Below, in pieces: positions 26,711-36,501 of a stretch of DNA of 64,000 nt. Numbering within the stretch: position 1 is the stretch's first letter; the number at the start of each line of letters is the position of its first letter. The position numbers and the translations under genes were made by a program. The notes below the pieces were generated by a model. The model made no database searches and was not told the DNA's origin. It was given only the letters and a program-made list of their open reading frames with translations. Source of the DNA: an uncultured Desulfomicrobiaceae bacterium (GTDB taxonomy: Bacteria; Desulfobacterota; Desulfovibrionia; Desulfovibrionales; Desulfomicrobiaceae); NCBI GenBank assembly GCA_937989665.1, contig CALKRN010000016.1, positions 1 to 64,000 of the forward strand. The letters run 5' to 3'.

Positions 26711-28603
26711 TTATTGCAAGAGCCGGTCAATGAGCTCGCGGTACTTGCGTTCGATAACGTGGCGTTTCTTTTTGAGGGTGTTGGTGAGCTCCTCGCCTAT
26801 GGTGAATTCCTGCTCCAAGAAGTGGATGTTGTGGAGTTTTTCGTACGGTTTGAAGCCGTTTTTGGGGGAGAGACGGGCGTTGATTTCCGCGCGGATGTGC
26901 TCCAGCAGATGGCGATCCCGGAGCTGCTCGAAGTCTTCGCGCAGTTCGCCATAGGCATGCTGGAAGCGCTCACGGACGAACTCTCGGAGTTTGTCCCAAT
27001 CCGGGACGATGAGGGCGCCGAGGCCCTTTTTGTCTTGGCCGACGAGCACGGCATCGTGCACAAAGGGAAAGACCGCGATGGTGGCCTCGATGGCCGTGGG
27101 GTCGATGTTTTCTCCGCTGGCAAGGACAATGATGTCTTTGGCCCGGCCAGTGAGGACGAGCTCGCCACGGCGCGTCATGCGGCCCAGATCGCCGGTGCGG
27201 AAAAACCCATCAGGGGTGAAGGCAGCGGCCGTGGCGGCCTCGTTTTTGAAGTACCCATGGAACACCTGCGGACCACGCACTTGGATTTCCCCTTCTTGTC
27301 CTGGGGGGAGGGCTTGGTCCTGAGTGTCGGCGATGCGGATCTCGGTCTCGGCGAAGGGCGGACCAAGGGTGCGGAAGACCGGGCAATTAAAGCCGCGGCC
27401 GGCGATGCCAGGAGAGCATTCCGTCATGCCATAGGCGTTGATGATCCGGATGCCTATGGCATCGAGCCATTCTTCCAGATAGGCGGGGAGGCTGCCGCCA
27501 CCACTGACCGCGGCCTTGAGACGACCGCCGAAGCGTTGGCGGATGGCCGCGAAGCGCCGTTGGGCCAGGGCGTGGAGGGGCCAGAGGACAGCGGTGATGG
27601 CAGTCGCTGCGAGCCATTGCCGCACCCGTGTGCCCCAAGACATGGGGACAAATACGGGGAGTTCGCCGCGCAGGGTGCGCACGGCCCGGCGCCAGGTAAT
27701 GCAGGCGCAGACTAAAAGGTGAAAGAGGCGCGCTTTGGTTTTGCTTTCTTTTGTCAAAGCCGTGGTGATTCTTTTGGCGATATTTTCCCAGATGCGCGGT
27801 ACTGTGGCGAGCAGGGTGGGGCGAAATTCCATAAGGTCCGCGGTAAAGGTGCGAAGGGAAGAGTACACCAGACAGGAGCCGCGAGACAATGCAATGTATT
27901 CGGTCGTCCGCTCGAAGATGTGCCAGGTGGGCAAAATGGAGAGCCAGACGTCCTGGGAGTTGAGGCACAGTGGATCGGCGAGATTGCGGACGTTATGGAG
28001 CACGTTGCTGTGGGTAAGCGGCACCCCCTTGGGGACGCCAGTGGTGCCGGAAGTATAGATGATAGTGAAGATATCCTCTTCGTGGCGGGCAGCGATCTGT
28101 TCGTGGAACCAGGTGTGATCGCGTGGGGTAATGTGGCGTTCGCCAAGGAGGTGGGTGTACGAGAACACGCGATCCCCCCAATGGTGGGGTTTGTTGCCGG
28201 CGATGACGAAGATGCGGCGTAGACCCAATTTTTCCCACAGGGGACGGATTGTTTCCGCGAGGCCGTCGGTTTCGATGATGGCGAATTGGGCCTCGCTGTG
28301 GGAGATGATGTATTCGATTTCCGGCAGGGGGGTGTCTGCGCCACGAGGAACGCTCACCGCCCCGAGGGTTTGGAGGGCGAGGTCCGTGACCAGCCACTCG
28401 TAGCGGTTATCGGAAAGGAAAAAGACCGTGGATTGGGGGTGGATCCCATGGTGGTGCAGGGCCTTGGCGAGGATGAGGACATCATCGGCCAGTTTGGCGT
28501 AGGACACGGCGACCTGACGTCCATTGGCGCGGTAGATACAAGCAGAGCGGTTCCGATACTGGGTGCATGCCTCGACAAGGAGGGTAGAGGGGAGAGAAGC
28601 CAT
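26711..28603 (-). CDS. Long-chain acyl-CoA synthetase (AMP-forming)
   Basis: 630 residues from an ATG at 28603; a longer reading to 28777 has no ribosome site. The ATP loop is YTSGTTGVPKGV, followed by LSILPTWHIFERTTEYIALS and AYGMTECSPGI, then FFRTGDLGRM and GRAKDIIVLASGENIDP. This pattern matches FadD15/ACSL-type long-chain fatty acid:CoA ligases. A hydrophobic segment around residue 300 (AATAITAVLWPLHALA) suggests membrane association. A 9-bp hairpin covers the ribosome site region. It converges with the membrane-protein gene and has no co-directional partner nearby. Confidence 0.9.
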   Translation of the reverse strand: MASLPSTLLVEACTQYRNRSACIYRANGRQVAVSYAKLADDVLILAKALHHHGIHPQSTVFFLSDNRYEWLVTDLALQTLGAVSVPRGADTPLPEIEYIISHSEAQFAIIETDGLAETIRPLWEKLGLRRIFVIAGNKPHHWGDRVFSYTHLLGERHITPRDHTWFHEQIAARHEEDIFTIIYTSGTTGVPKGVPLTHSNVLHNVRNLADPLCLNSQDVWLSILPTWHIFERTTEYIALSRGSCLVYSSLRTFTADLMEFRPTLLATVPRIWENIAKRITTALTKESKTKARLFHLLVCACITWRRAVRTLRGELPVFVPMSWGTRVRQWLAATAITAVLWPLHALAQRRFAAIRQRFGGRLKAAVSGGGSLPAYLEEWLDAIGIRIINAYGMTECSPGIAGRGFNCPVFRTLGPPFAETEIRIADTQDQALPPGQEGEIQVRGPQVFHGYFKNEAATAAAFTPDGFFRTGDLGRMTRRGELVLTGRAKDIIVLASGENIDPTAIEATIAVFPFVHDAVLVGQDKKGLGALIVPDWDKLREFVRERFQHAYGELREDFEQLRDRHLLEHIRAEINARLSPKNGFKPYEKLHNIHFLEQEFTIGEELTNTLKKKRHVIERKYRELIDRLLQ

Positions 28604-28928
28604 GGGACGCCTCGCCAACGAGATGTGGGAAAGATCGCATACTGGCGAGGCAAAGGCTTGGCAACGGGGGGCGAGCGTGGATTTGCTGCCGCCATACCGG
28701 GAGGACTCCATCGCGGGGGGAGGATCTGGAGCCAGCGTGGGAGGAATTGCGCGCGAAAGACGCCGAGAGCGCCGCAAAGCGGGTGCATCTTGTGGGCATG
28801 GAACCTGGATGCATGGGTGGTCGTCATGCCCCTTTCCATGCCTGGGGTCGTGTGGAATGCGCCCGGAGGCGTGAGCGCCCGGTTGCTCTGACGATGGCCT
28901 GGCGGTCTAGGGCATCGTTGCCACTGAT
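28604..28928. other. Non-coding gap between fadD-like gene and tRNA-Leu
   Basis: This stretch holds no gene I can support. Its left end is the leader of the minus-strand acyl-CoA synthetase, with an inverted repeat at 28609-28651. The right end leads to the tRNA-Leu promoter. The reading frames across it are short and lack ribosome sites. Confidence 0.6.
28609..28651 (-). promoter_or_regulatory. Hairpin in the leader of the fadD-like gene
   Basis: GCCTCGCCA (28609-28617) and TGGCGAGGC (28643-28651) are perfect 9-bp complements with a 25-nt loop. Read on the minus strand, the distal arm contains the GAGGCG ribosome site only a few nt before the ATG at 28603, so pairing would mask initiation. 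An operator for a dimeric regulator is an alternative reading. Confidence 0.45.
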
Positions 28929-28957
28929 TTGACACCGTAGGACGCCGCCACTACAAA
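28929..28957 (+). promoter_or_regulatory. Sigma-70-type promoter of tRNA-Leu
   Basis: TTGACA (28929-28934), a 17-nt spacer, and TACAAA (28952-28957) form a near-consensus housekeeping promoter. It ends 18 nt before the first base of the mature tRNA. Confidence 0.7.
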
Positions 28958-28975
28958 CGACCCCTTGTCGGAGAG

Positions 28976-29058
28976 GCGAGAGTGGCGAAATAGGGAGACG
29001 CACTAGACTTAGGATCTAGCGGGCAACCGTGGGGGTTCGAATCCCCCCTCTCGCACCA
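28976..29058 (+). tRNA. tRNA-Leu (UAG)
   Basis: The acceptor stem GCGAGAG (28976-28982) pairs with CTCTCGC (29048-29054); discriminator A and an encoded CCA follow. The anticodon stem CTAGA/TCTAG (29003-29007, 29015-29019) encloses CTTAGGA, giving anticodon TAG, which reads CUN leucine codons. The long variable arm and GGTTCGAAT T-loop fit a class II tRNA-Leu. tig follows 29 nt later. Confidence 0.97.
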
Positions 29059-29087
29059 CGACTAAATCCAAAGGAGGATCAGGATTC

Positions 29088-30386
29088 ATGGAATACACGA
29101 TGGAAGAGCTTTCCCCCGTCAAACGCAGAGTCCACGTTCGGGTGGATGCCGAAGAAGTGGATGCGGCTATTTCTGCGACAGTGGCGTTGTATCGTGGCGG
29201 AGTGGAGATCAAAGGATTCCGGAGGGGCAAAGTTCCTTCCTCCATTATTGAGGCCAAGTACAAAAAACAGATTTATGGGGAAGCGACCACTGACCTGATC
29301 AACTACCATATCAACGAGATCATGAATGAACTGAACTTGGCACCCTTGTCGCGTATCGATGTGGATGCCAAGGAAATGGAGCGCAGCACGCCCTTTTCGT
29401 ATTCGTTTACCTTTGAGGTGGCTCCTCCCATTGACCTGCCCGAATACAAAGGCCTAGCGGTGGAGGAGGAAGAGGTTGTCCTCGATGCAGCGGCGGTGGA
29501 CCAAGTCATCGAACGTCTGCGGGATCGTATGGCCCAATGGGTGATCGTGAAGGAGGACCGTCCGCCACAAGCAGGTGAGGTCGCTGTCATCGACTTCCAA
29601 GGCTTTGAGGACGGAGAGGCCAAGGAGGGTTTGGCGGCGAGTAAGTTTGAGATGGTCATTGGACAAGGAGCAGCCTTGCCAGCGTTCGAGGAGCTTGTCG
29701 GTTCGCTTACTCCAGGGTCCACTGGGGAAGGGGAGATGGCTTTTCCGGAAGATTTTCTCAACGAGCAGCTGGCAGGACGCAGGATTACCATGCGTGTGGA
29801 GCTGCACGCCATTAAGCGCAAGGAGTTGCCGCCTCTCGATGATGAATTTGCCACGCAGTTAGGATATGAGTCGGTGGATGATTTGCGCCGGAGCGTGGAG
29901 AAGGCTTATCTGGAGACCCGTACGGATTTAGCGCGGGGCGATGCCCAGAAGCGGCTTTTGGATCAGATCAAGAACCAGGTCGCGGTTCAGCTCCCCCAGT
30001 CCCTTGTGGAGGAGGAGATTGATTCGCGTTTTGCCGACCTGAAACGCCGGCTGGAGCGACAGGGCAAGTCCTTGGCCTCGCTGGGCAAGACTCCTGAGGA
30101 ATTGCGGGCTGAGCTACGGCCTGAAGCCGAGGATACGGTGAAGTCGTCGCTGGTCCTTTTGGCCATTGCCCAGGCGGAGGCTCTCACGGTAGAGCCTGCG
30201 GAGGTAGATGTCGTCCTCCAAAAAATGGCCATTGCCTCTGGGCAAGACTTTCATGCCCTCAAAGACTACTATGAGCGGCATAACCTCATGATTCCCCTCA
30301 AGGATCGAGTGCTTGCGGATAAGGCGATGGACCTCGTGTACAAAAGCGCTGTTATCACCAAGGTACCCCCGAAGACCGCAGCATAA
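29088..30386 (+). CDS. tig: Trigger factor
   Basis: 432-residue ribosome-associated chaperone and prolyl isomerase. The ribosome-docking signature GFRRGKVP lies near residue 45. The FKBP-type PPIase domain spans about 150-245 (AGEVAVIDFQGF, ELVGSLTPGSTGE), and the C-terminal helical chaperone arms complete the family length. AAAGGAGGATCAGGATTC precedes the ATG. Position upstream of clpP, clpX and lon is conserved in many proteobacteria. A strong terminator follows, so clpP probably has its own promoter as well as any read-through. Confidence 0.97.
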   Translation: MEYTMEELSPVKRRVHVRVDAEEVDAAISATVALYRGGVEIKGFRRGKVPSSIIEAKYKKQIYGEATTDLINYHINEIMNELNLAPLSRIDVDAKEMERSTPFSYSFTFEVAPPIDLPEYKGLAVEEEEVVLDAAAVDQVIERLRDRMAQWVIVKEDRPPQAGEVAVIDFQGFEDGEAKEGLAASKFEMVIGQGAALPAFEELVGSLTPGSTGEGEMAFPEDFLNEQLAGRRITMRVELHAIKRKELPPLDDEFATQLGYESVDDLRRSVEKAYLETRTDLARGDAQKRLLDQIKNQVAVQLPQSLVEEEIDSRFADLKRRLERQGKSLASLGKTPEELRAELRPEAEDTVKSSLVLLAIAQAEALTVEPAEVDVVLQKMAIASGQDFHALKDYYERHNLMIPLKDRVLADKAMDLVYKSAVITKVPPKTAA

Positions 30387-30409
30387 CCGTTGGCGCATGG
30401 CTGTCCTCG

Positions 30410-30445
30410 GCTGAAGGCGCTGGGAACAGCCCTTCAGCTTTTTTT
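30410..30445 (+). terminator. Rho-independent terminator after tig
   Basis: An 8-bp stem, GCTGAAGG (30410-30417) with CCTTCAGC (30431-30438), is followed by seven Ts. This is the expected end of the tig transcript. Confidence 0.85.
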
Positions 30446-30454
30446 ATGCCGCTA

Positions 30455-30482
30455 TTGACTCCCTTGAGGGGTTGGCTATTGA
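30455..30482 (+). promoter_or_regulatory. Candidate promoter for clpP-clpX-lon
   Basis: TTGACT (30455-30460) and TATTGA (30477-30482) are separated by 16 nt, directly after the tig terminator and 37 nt before the clpP ATG. I do not see a CIRCE element, and a heat-shock sigma-32 match is weak. Confidence 0.4.
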
Positions 30483-30518
30483 GCATTGCACGTTCCTCAT
30501 TCTTGCTAAGGAGCATCC

Positions 30519-31121
30519 ATGGTCTACGATTCGGTTTTTGTCATTGAAAACACGAGCCGCGGTGAGCGCATGTACGATATCTATTCGCGGCTTCTCAAAG
30601 ATCGCATCATCCTCTTGGGGACCCCCATTGACGATCATGTGGCCAATTTGGTCTGCGCCCAACTCCTCTTTCTCGAGTCGGAACAGCCCGATAAACAGAT
30701 TAATCTGTATATCAACTCTCCAGGCGGTTCGGTCACTGCAGGATTGGCCATCTATGATACGATGCAATACATTTCGGCCCCAGTGGCAACTCTTTGTATC
30801 GGCCAGGCAGCGAGCATGGCCGCTGTGCTGCTTGCTGCTGGCGCTCCAGGGATGCGGTATTGTCTCCCTAACTCCCGAGTCCTCATCCACCAGCCCATGG
30901 GAGGTTTTCATGGTCAGGCTACGGATATTGATATCCAAGCTCGGGAGATTATTCGTCTGCGCTCTCGGCTCAACACCATTTTGGCGCACCATACCGGCCA
31001 GAATGTGGAGCGGGTGGAACAAGACACGGAGCGGGATTACTTTATGACAGCTGAAGAAGCAAAAAACTATGGGGTAATTGATCAGGTTTTGGTTTCTCGC
31101 AAATCAATGACTGCCAATTGA
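30519..31121 (+). CDS. clpP: ATP-dependent Clp protease proteolytic subunit
   Basis: 200-residue serine protease that forms the two-ring barrel fed by ClpX. The catalytic triad is S99 (GQAASMAA), H124 (LIHQPMGG) and D173 (ERDYFM). The start is the ATG at 30519 after CTAAGGAGCATCC. There is little propeptide sequence before YDSVFVIEN. clpX starts 11 nt downstream on the same transcript. Confidence 0.98.
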   Translation: MVYDSVFVIENTSRGERMYDIYSRLLKDRIILLGTPIDDHVANLVCAQLLFLESEQPDKQINLYINSPGGSVTAGLAIYDTMQYISAPVATLCIGQAASMAAVLLAAGAPGMRYCLPNSRVLIHQPMGGFHGQATDIDIQAREIIRLRSRLNTILAHHTGQNVERVEQDTERDYFMTAEEAKNYGVIDQVLVSRKSMTAN

Positions 31122-31131
31122 GGTTATTTCT

Positions 31132-32373
31132 GTGGCAACACGAAAGATACGGACTTTTCATTGTAGCTTCTGTGGGAAGAGCCAAGATGAGGTAGAACGT
31201 CTCCTCGCTGGGCCCAATGTATTTATATGTAATGAGTGTATTAGTGCGTGTAATGAGTTCTTGCGTAAAGAACAGCGTCAAGAACATATTAACAAAGACG
31301 ATATTCCCCTTCCTCAAGATATCAAAAAATCGCTTGATGACTATGTCATTGGCCAAGAAGAAGCGAAAAAAACTCTTTCCGTGGCGGTTTATAACCACTA
31401 TAAGCGAATTAAGTACCATACTTTAGGGGATGAGGTCGAAATCGACAAGAGTAATATTTTACTCATTGGTCCTACGGGCTCTGGGAAGACCTTGATGGCC
31501 CGCACCTTGGCCCGCATCCTCAAGGTGCCCTTTGCCATTGCTGATGCCACGACCCTGACTGAAGCTGGCTATGTTGGGGAAGATGTCGAGAACATTTTGG
31601 TGCAATTACTCCACAATGCCGATTATGACATCGAGTCGGCCTCGAAGGGTATTATTTATATCGATGAGATCGACAAGATTAGCCGAAAATCAGAAGGCCC
31701 CTCAATTACCCGGGACGTCTCGGGCGAGGGCGTGCAGCAGGCCTTGCTCAAGATTATCGAGGGGACAATCGCCAGTATCCCGCCCAAGGGAGGGCGCAAA
31801 CATCCCCAACAAGAATACATTCGCATCGACACCTCGAATATTTTGTTTATCGTTGGTGGTGCCTTTATTGGCCTTGAAGATGTCGTGCGTCGTCGGATTC
31901 AAGGGACAGGGATGGGGTTTGGTGTTGCCTTAGGCAACAAGAAAGAAGAAACAGTTGCAGGGCTCTTGCGGCAAGTCCACCCCTCAGACCTCATTCATTT
32001 TGGACTGATTCCTGAATTCGTTGGCAGGATTTCCGTTATTACGACCTTAACGGAACTCGATGTGGATGATCTTGTTCGCGTCCTTTTGGAGCCGAAGAAT
32101 GCCATCATCAAACAATACAAAAAGATGTTTGAGATGGAAGGGGTTGATTTAGAGTTCACAGACAATGCTGTTCGGGCTATTGCTGCAAAATCTATCCAGC
32201 TTCAGACTGGAGCCCGAGGACTGCGTTCCATTTTAGAATCCATCATGCTCGATATTATGTACCGTCTTCCTTCCATTCGTGGTCAAGTGCAAAAGTGCAT
32301 CATCAATCGTGCGGTAGTGGAAGAAGGAGCTGAGCCCATTTATGTGTCCCGCGAACAGGCCAAGTCTGCCTGA
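31132..32373 (+). CDS. clpX: ATP-dependent Clp protease ATP-binding subunit
   Basis: 413-residue AAA+ unfoldase that delivers substrates to ClpP. The N-terminal zinc-binding domain has C11, C14, C33 and C36; the Walker A is GPTGSGKT (113-120), pore loop GYVG (146-149), Walker [10 protein letters not shown], and the ClpP-docking region follows. It begins with a GTG at 31132. The gene is visibly more AT-rich than most of the window. Confidence 0.98.
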   Translation: MATRKIRTFHCSFCGKSQDEVERLLAGPNVFICNECISACNEFLRKEQRQEHINKDDIPLPQDIKKSLDDYVIGQEEAKKTLSVAVYNHYKRIKYHTLGDEVEIDKSNILLIGPTGSGKTLMARTLARILKVPFAIADATTLTEAGYVGEDVENILVQLLHNADYDIESASKGIIYIDEIDKISRKSEGPSITRDVSGEGVQQALLKIIEGTIASIPPKGGRKHPQQEYIRIDTSNILFIVGGAFIGLEDVVRRRIQGTGMGFGVALGNKKEETVAGLLRQVHPSDLIHFGLIPEFVGRISVITTLTELDVDDLVRVLLEPKNAIIKQYKKMFEMEGVDLEFTDNAVRAIAAKSIQLQTGARGLRSILESIMLDIMYRLPSIRGQVQKCIINRAVVEEGAEPIYVSREQAKSA

Positions 32374-32388
32374 TGCCGAGGAGGTCCT

Positions 32389-34833
32389 ATGTCCGAATCG
32401 CCTGGCTTGTTCTCTTTCTCTTCGACCCTGACCCTGCCGTTGATGCCGTTGCGGGAGGTCGTCGTATTTCCAAAGTCCATCGTGCCACTTTTTGTGGGTC
32501 GTGATGTGTCCATCCGCGCCGTGGAACTGGCCCTGCGGCGGTATGATAAACAGTTGTTTTTAGTGGCCCAGCGGGATCCTGCTGAAGAACAACCCCAGCC
32601 GCAGGATTTGTATACGTTGGGAACAGTGGCCAAGGTGCTCCAAATGCTCCGCTTGCCCGATGGGACCATTAAGGTCCTTTTTGAAGGTGTGGTCCGTGCT
32701 GCCTGGAGTCCTGAACAGGGAGTGCCCGTGGAGGAAGGGGCGCCAGTGGTGGCGGTGCGAATCGTGGAGGACACACCGTATTCCTCGCTTGAGGCTGAGG
32801 CCATGGTGCGGACAGTGCATGATGCCATGGAAGAATATGCTCAGGTAAATCGTAAATTTCCCAAAGAAGCCCAACTGGCCATTGCCAGCATTAATCATCC
32901 GGGGCGGTTGGCTGATGCTATTATTCCCCATCTGCGCGGTGATTTCGTTCGCAAACAAGAAGTTCTGGAGATGCCGAATCCAGTAAAGCGCTTGGAGCGG
33001 GTCTATGAGATGATAGAGGAGGAAATCCAGATTCAACATCTGGAGCGGAAGATCAAGACTCGGGTCAAGAAGCAGATGGAAGAGAGCCAGCGGGAATATT
33101 ATCTAGCAGAGCAAATGAAGGCCTTGCGAAAAGAGATGGGCCGGGAGGAAGAAGACCCACGAGCGGAGCTCGATGAGTTGGAAGAGCGGTTGCGGGCCAA
33201 AGATATGCCGGATGCAGCGAGGGAAAAAGGTCTGGCTGAGATCAAAAAGTTGCGCCAGATCCCGCCGGCAGCAGCAGAGTATGTAGTGCTTCGGAATTAT
33301 GTGGACTGGATTCTGGATCTCCCTTGGAATGTCCGCCGTGAGGTTCGCGTGGACTTGGCCGAGGCCCAGCGCATTCTTGATGCTGATCATTACGGGCTTG
33401 AAAAACCTAAAGAGCGTATTCTTGAATACTTGGCGGTGCAGTCGCTCGTAGATCGTCTACGTGGTCCTATTCTTTGCCTTGTTGGCCCGCCGGGAGTTGG
33501 CAAGACCTCCCTTGCCAAGTCCATTGCCAAGGCCACAGGGCGGGAGTTTGTTCGGCTGTCTTTGGGTGGGGTGCGGGACGAGGCCGAAATTCGCGGCCAT
33601 CGTCGCACGTATGTGGGGGCCTTGCCAGGAAAAATTATCCAGTCCCTCAAGAAGGTCCAGTCAGGGAATCCTGTATTTTGTTTGGATGAAGTGGATAAGA
33701 TGAGCATGGACTTTCGTGGAGATCCGTCTGCTGCTTTACTGGAAGTCCTCGATCCAGAGCAGAATGTTGCCTTCAACGACCATTATTTGGATTTAGACTA
33801 CGACCTTTCTTCCATTTTTTTCATAACAACCGCTAATTATATCCAAAATATTCCACTTCCATTGCAAGATCGCATGGAGATTATTTCTATTGCTGGCTAT
33901 TTAGAAACCGAGAAAGAGGCTATAGCCAAACAGTACCTCTTGCCCAAGCAGCGCGAACAGCATGGGCTCACTGAGACAAATCTCCGTCTTGACGATGCTG
34001 CAGTGCTTGAGATTATCCGTCATTATACGCGGGAAGCGGGAGTACGGAATCTAGAACGGGAGATTGCTGCCATTTGCCGCAAAGTAGCGCGTCGGGTGGT
34101 AGAAGAAGGGAACCGGGACTTGTGTGTTGAGGTGGGCGCTAAAGAAGTTGGAGACCTTCTTGGCGTACCCAAAGTGCGTCACGAGCGGCGCGAAGATCGT
34201 TCCTTGGTAGGAGTCGCCAATGGCTTGGCATGGACGCAGATGGGCGGCGAGCTTTTGTTGGTGGAGGTAGCGCTCATGCCAGGGTCGGGAAAGATCGTCA
34301 TCACGGGGAAACTCGGGGATGTCATGCAAGAATCGGCGAAAGCGGCTTTAAGTTACATCCGCTCTCGTGCCGAACTCTTGGGTTTACGCCGAGACTTCTA
34401 TCAAGAGATCGACATCCACATGCATGTGCCCGAAGGAGCCACGCCGAAGGATGGGCCTTCTGCGGGCATCACCTTGGCCACATGCCTTGCCTCGGCGCTG
34501 TTGGATATTCCAGTGCGCCATGACGTGGCCATGACGGGCGAGATCACCCTGCGTGGCCGGGTTCTGCCCATTGGCGGGGTGCGGGAAAAGCTCCTTGCCG
34601 CCCATCGGGCCTTGATGCGTACTGTAATTCTGCCTCGGGAAAATGCTCGCGACCTGGAAGAGGTGCCGCAGCAGATTCGCGATGAATTAACTATTGTGTT
34701 CGTAGAAAGTATGGACGAAGTCCTGTGCCATGCCATGGACGGCGCACCGTCCACAGTATTTGCCATGCCAGAAGATTTTGTCCCGTTGTGCCGGGGCCTG
34801 CAACGGCTGCCGGACCGGCCAGGGGCGCAGTAA
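32389..34833 (+). CDS. lon: ATP-dependent Lon protease
   Basis: 814 residues. The N-terminal substrate domain ([13 protein letters not shown]) is followed by an AAA+ module with Walker A GPPGVGKT (366-373) and a C-terminal Ser-Lys protease domain with S691 (PKDGPSAG) and K734 (GGVREK). It degrades damaged and regulatory proteins. The start lies 15 nt after the clpX stop with GAGGAGG upstream, so tig/clpP/clpX/lon makes a compact proteostasis block. Confidence 0.97.
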   Translation: MSESPGLFSFSSTLTLPLMPLREVVVFPKSIVPLFVGRDVSIRAVELALRRYDKQLFLVAQRDPAEEQPQPQDLYTLGTVAKVLQMLRLPDGTIKVLFEGVVRAAWSPEQGVPVEEGAPVVAVRIVEDTPYSSLEAEAMVRTVHDAMEEYAQVNRKFPKEAQLAIASINHPGRLADAIIPHLRGDFVRKQEVLEMPNPVKRLERVYEMIEEEIQIQHLERKIKTRVKKQMEESQREYYLAEQMKALRKEMGREEEDPRAELDELEERLRAKDMPDAAREKGLAEIKKLRQIPPAAAEYVVLRNYVDWILDLPWNVRREVRVDLAEAQRILDADHYGLEKPKERILEYLAVQSLVDRLRGPILCLVGPPGVGKTSLAKSIAKATGREFVRLSLGGVRDEAEIRGHRRTYVGALPGKIIQSLKKVQSGNPVFCLDEVDKMSMDFRGDPSAALLEVLDPEQNVAFNDHYLDLDYDLSSIFFITTANYIQNIPLPLQDRMEIISIAGYLETEKEAIAKQYLLPKQREQHGLTETNLRLDDAAVLEIIRHYTREAGVRNLEREIAAICRKVARRVVEEGNRDLCVEVGAKEVGDLLGVPKVRHERREDRSLVGVANGLAWTQMGGELLLVEVALMPGSGKIVITGKLGDVMQESAKAALSYIRSRAELLGLRRDFYQEIDIHMHVPEGATPKDGPSAGITLATCLASALLDIPVRHDVAMTGEITLRGRVLPIGGVREKLLAAHRALMRTVILPRENARDLEEVPQQIRDELTIVFVESMDEVLCHAMDGAPSTVFAMPEDFVPLCRGLQRLPDRPGAQ

Positions 34834-34884
34834 GAGGACATGCCTCTTCAACGAGGCGCAACGGAACAGATAAGGAGTATCGTC

Positions 34885-35400
34885 ATGGAAAAACGGACAG
34901 GTGTCGTGACGTTTCATGGAAGTCCACTTACGTTGCTGGGTCCAGAACTTCGCGTCGGTGATAAAGCGCCTCAATTTCAGGCAGTGGATATTGAACTCAA
35001 ACCTGTCACTTTGGCGGATTTTGCAGGCAAGATCGTGGTGCTGTCTTCAGTCCCTTCGTTGGATACGCCAGTCTGTGATATGGAGACGAGGCGCTTTAAT
35101 GTCGAGGCCCAGCAGCTGGGAGATGCTGTTCAGATTGTGACGATCAGTATGGATCTCCCTTTTGCCCAGAAGCGGTGGTGTGGCCAAGCTGGTGTCCACA
35201 ATGTGCGTACTGTATCGGATTATCAGACCGCTTCTTTTGGCATGGCGTATGGAGTGCTCATCGAAGGGCTACGGCTCCTCGCCCGGGCGGTGTTTATTGT
35301 CGATAGGCAGGGGACGCTGCGTTATATCCAGATCGTCCCTGAGCTTACCAATGAGCCAGACTATGCTGCTATCCTCAATGCTCTTCGTACACTTCTTTAG
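34885..35400 (+). CDS. tpx: Thiol peroxidase (Tpx, atypical 2-Cys peroxiredoxin)
   Basis: 171 residues. The peroxidatic cysteine is C64 in PSLDTPVCDMETRRFN and the resolving cysteine is C99 (KRWCGQ), the arrangement of Tpx-type peroxiredoxins. It reduces hydroperoxides using thioredoxin. The start is the ATG at 34885 after TAAGGAGTATCGTC. It is followed after 14 nt by a ferritin, an oxidative-stress pairing sensible in an anaerobe. Confidence 0.95.
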   Translation: MEKRTGVVTFHGSPLTLLGPELRVGDKAPQFQAVDIELKPVTLADFAGKIVVLSSVPSLDTPVCDMETRRFNVEAQQLGDAVQIVTISMDLPFAQKRWCGQAGVHNVRTVSDYQTASFGMAYGVLIEGLRLLARAVFIVDRQGTLRYIQIVPELTNEPDYAAILNALRTLL

Positions 35401-35414
35401 AAGAGGGGTGAAGT

Positions 35415-35921
35415 ATGATCACATCGCAAATGGAATCGGCATTTAATGAACAGATTAATGCTGAATTGTATTCCAGTTACCTTTACTTGGCTATGGCAGC
35501 TTATTTCCAAGAGGCCAACTTACCTGGATTTGCCCATTGGATGACCATCCAGGCCCAGGAAGAGTTGTTTCACGCCATGAAATTCTATAGATATCTAGTA
35601 GAACGGGGTGGTCGTGTCGTTTTGGAGGCGATTGCCAAGCCGCCGGTCTCTTGGGATGGGCCGCTGGCGGTGCTTTTGGCTACTCAGGAGCACGAGGCTA
35701 CCGTCACGGCACGAATCAACAGTCTGATGGATGTGGCGATTGCCCAAAAAGACCACGCAGCGGTGAGTTTTCTGCAATGGTTTGTGGATGAGCAGGTGGA
35801 AGAAGAAGATAGTGTGCAGACATTAGTGCAGCGACTCAAACTTATTGGTGCTGATGGCGGGGCATTGTATTTGATGGATCGGGATTTGGCCACTCGAGTG
35901 TTTACGCCTCCTGCGCAGTAA
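35415..35921 (+). CDS. ftnA: Non-haem bacterial ferritin
   Basis: 168 residues. The di-iron ferroxidase ligands occur at the positions of E. coli FtnA: E17, E50, H53, E94, Q127 and E130. It stores iron as a 24-mer and removes ferrous iron that would drive Fenton chemistry. GAGGGGTGAAGT precedes the ATG. It is probably transcribed with tpx, ending at the terminator at 35942-35974. Confidence 0.95.
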   Translation: MITSQMESAFNEQINAELYSSYLYLAMAAYFQEANLPGFAHWMTIQAQEELFHAMKFYRYLVERGGRVVLEAIAKPPVSWDGPLAVLLATQEHEATVTARINSLMDVAIAQKDHAAVSFLQWFVDEQVEEEDSVQTLVQRLKLIGADGGALYLMDRDLATRVFTPPAQ

Positions 35922-35941
35922 GGACCTCTCCTATTTTTCAA

Positions 35942-35974
35942 AGAAGGGGGCGGAGGGTTCCGCTCCTTTCTTTA
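35942..35974 (+). terminator. Terminator after ferritin gene
   Basis: AGAAGGGGGCGGA (35942-35954) pairs with TCCGCTCCTTTCT (35959-35971), allowing G-U pairs, and is followed by a short T-rich tail (TTTAT). Confidence 0.7.
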
Positions 35975-35997
35975 TGGCTTCAAGAATGGGATAACTC

Positions 35998-36501
35998 ATG
36001 GGGTTGGCAGAGAGCATTCGCCGGTCATTGCGGTATTATTATCTTCGGATTGTTCGCATTAAAGCTCCAGCAGAATCTATTGCTCTTGGACTTGCGGTTG
36101 GTGTTTTTTGTTCGGCCATTCCTGTTGGTCAAATGCCCGTTGCGATGCTGGTTGCATGGTTGATGCGCTGTAATGCCATCGCCGCAGCTTTAGGGACATG
36201 GGTAACCAATCCTCTCAATTTTGCCATTGTTTTTCCTCTTTTTTTCTATATTGGCAAGACAATTCTAGGCGTAGATGTTCCAACGATATCTTGGGAACAG
36301 GTACTTCAAGTTGATGTTTTCGAGATGTTTCGAGTGGGATGGGATTGGTTTTTCCTTACCGCTTTTGGCGGTTTTTTTGTTACATTACCCGCTTCTGTAG
36401 TGGCATATCATATCGGGCTCCGCATGGTGCGAGCCTATCACAATTTACGTTCGGCTCGTCTCGCGGAGCGACGTCGCAGGAAGCTCCATCATGACGACTA
36501 G
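35998..36501 (+). CDS. DUF2062 membrane protein
   Basis: 167 residues with three or four membrane segments (about 30-55, 62-90, 115-140). The motif set (IALGLAVGVFCSAIPVGQMP and LGTWVTNPLNF) is characteristic of DUF2062 proteins, whose function is unknown and which sometimes occur fused to glycosyltransferases. The C-terminus is strongly basic (RLAERRRRKLHH), facing the cytoplasm by the positive-inside rule. It overlaps rsmA by 11 nt. Confidence 0.85.
   Translation: MGLAESIRRSLRYYYLRIVRIKAPAESIALGLAVGVFCSAIPVGQMPVAMLVAWLMRCNAIAAALGTWVTNPLNFAIVFPLFFYIGKTILGVDVPTISWEQVLQVDVFEMFRVGWDWFFLTAFGGFFVTLPASVVAYHIGLRMVRAYHNLRSARLAERRRRKLHHDD

Noticed and set aside
28604-28777. N-terminal extension of the FadD-type protein
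   Set aside because: The extra 58 residues lack family similarity and a ribosome site, and cover a probable regulatory hairpin.
30446-30518. CIRCE/HrcA operator before clpP
   Set aside because: The TTAGCACTC-N9-GAGTGCTAA pattern is absent.
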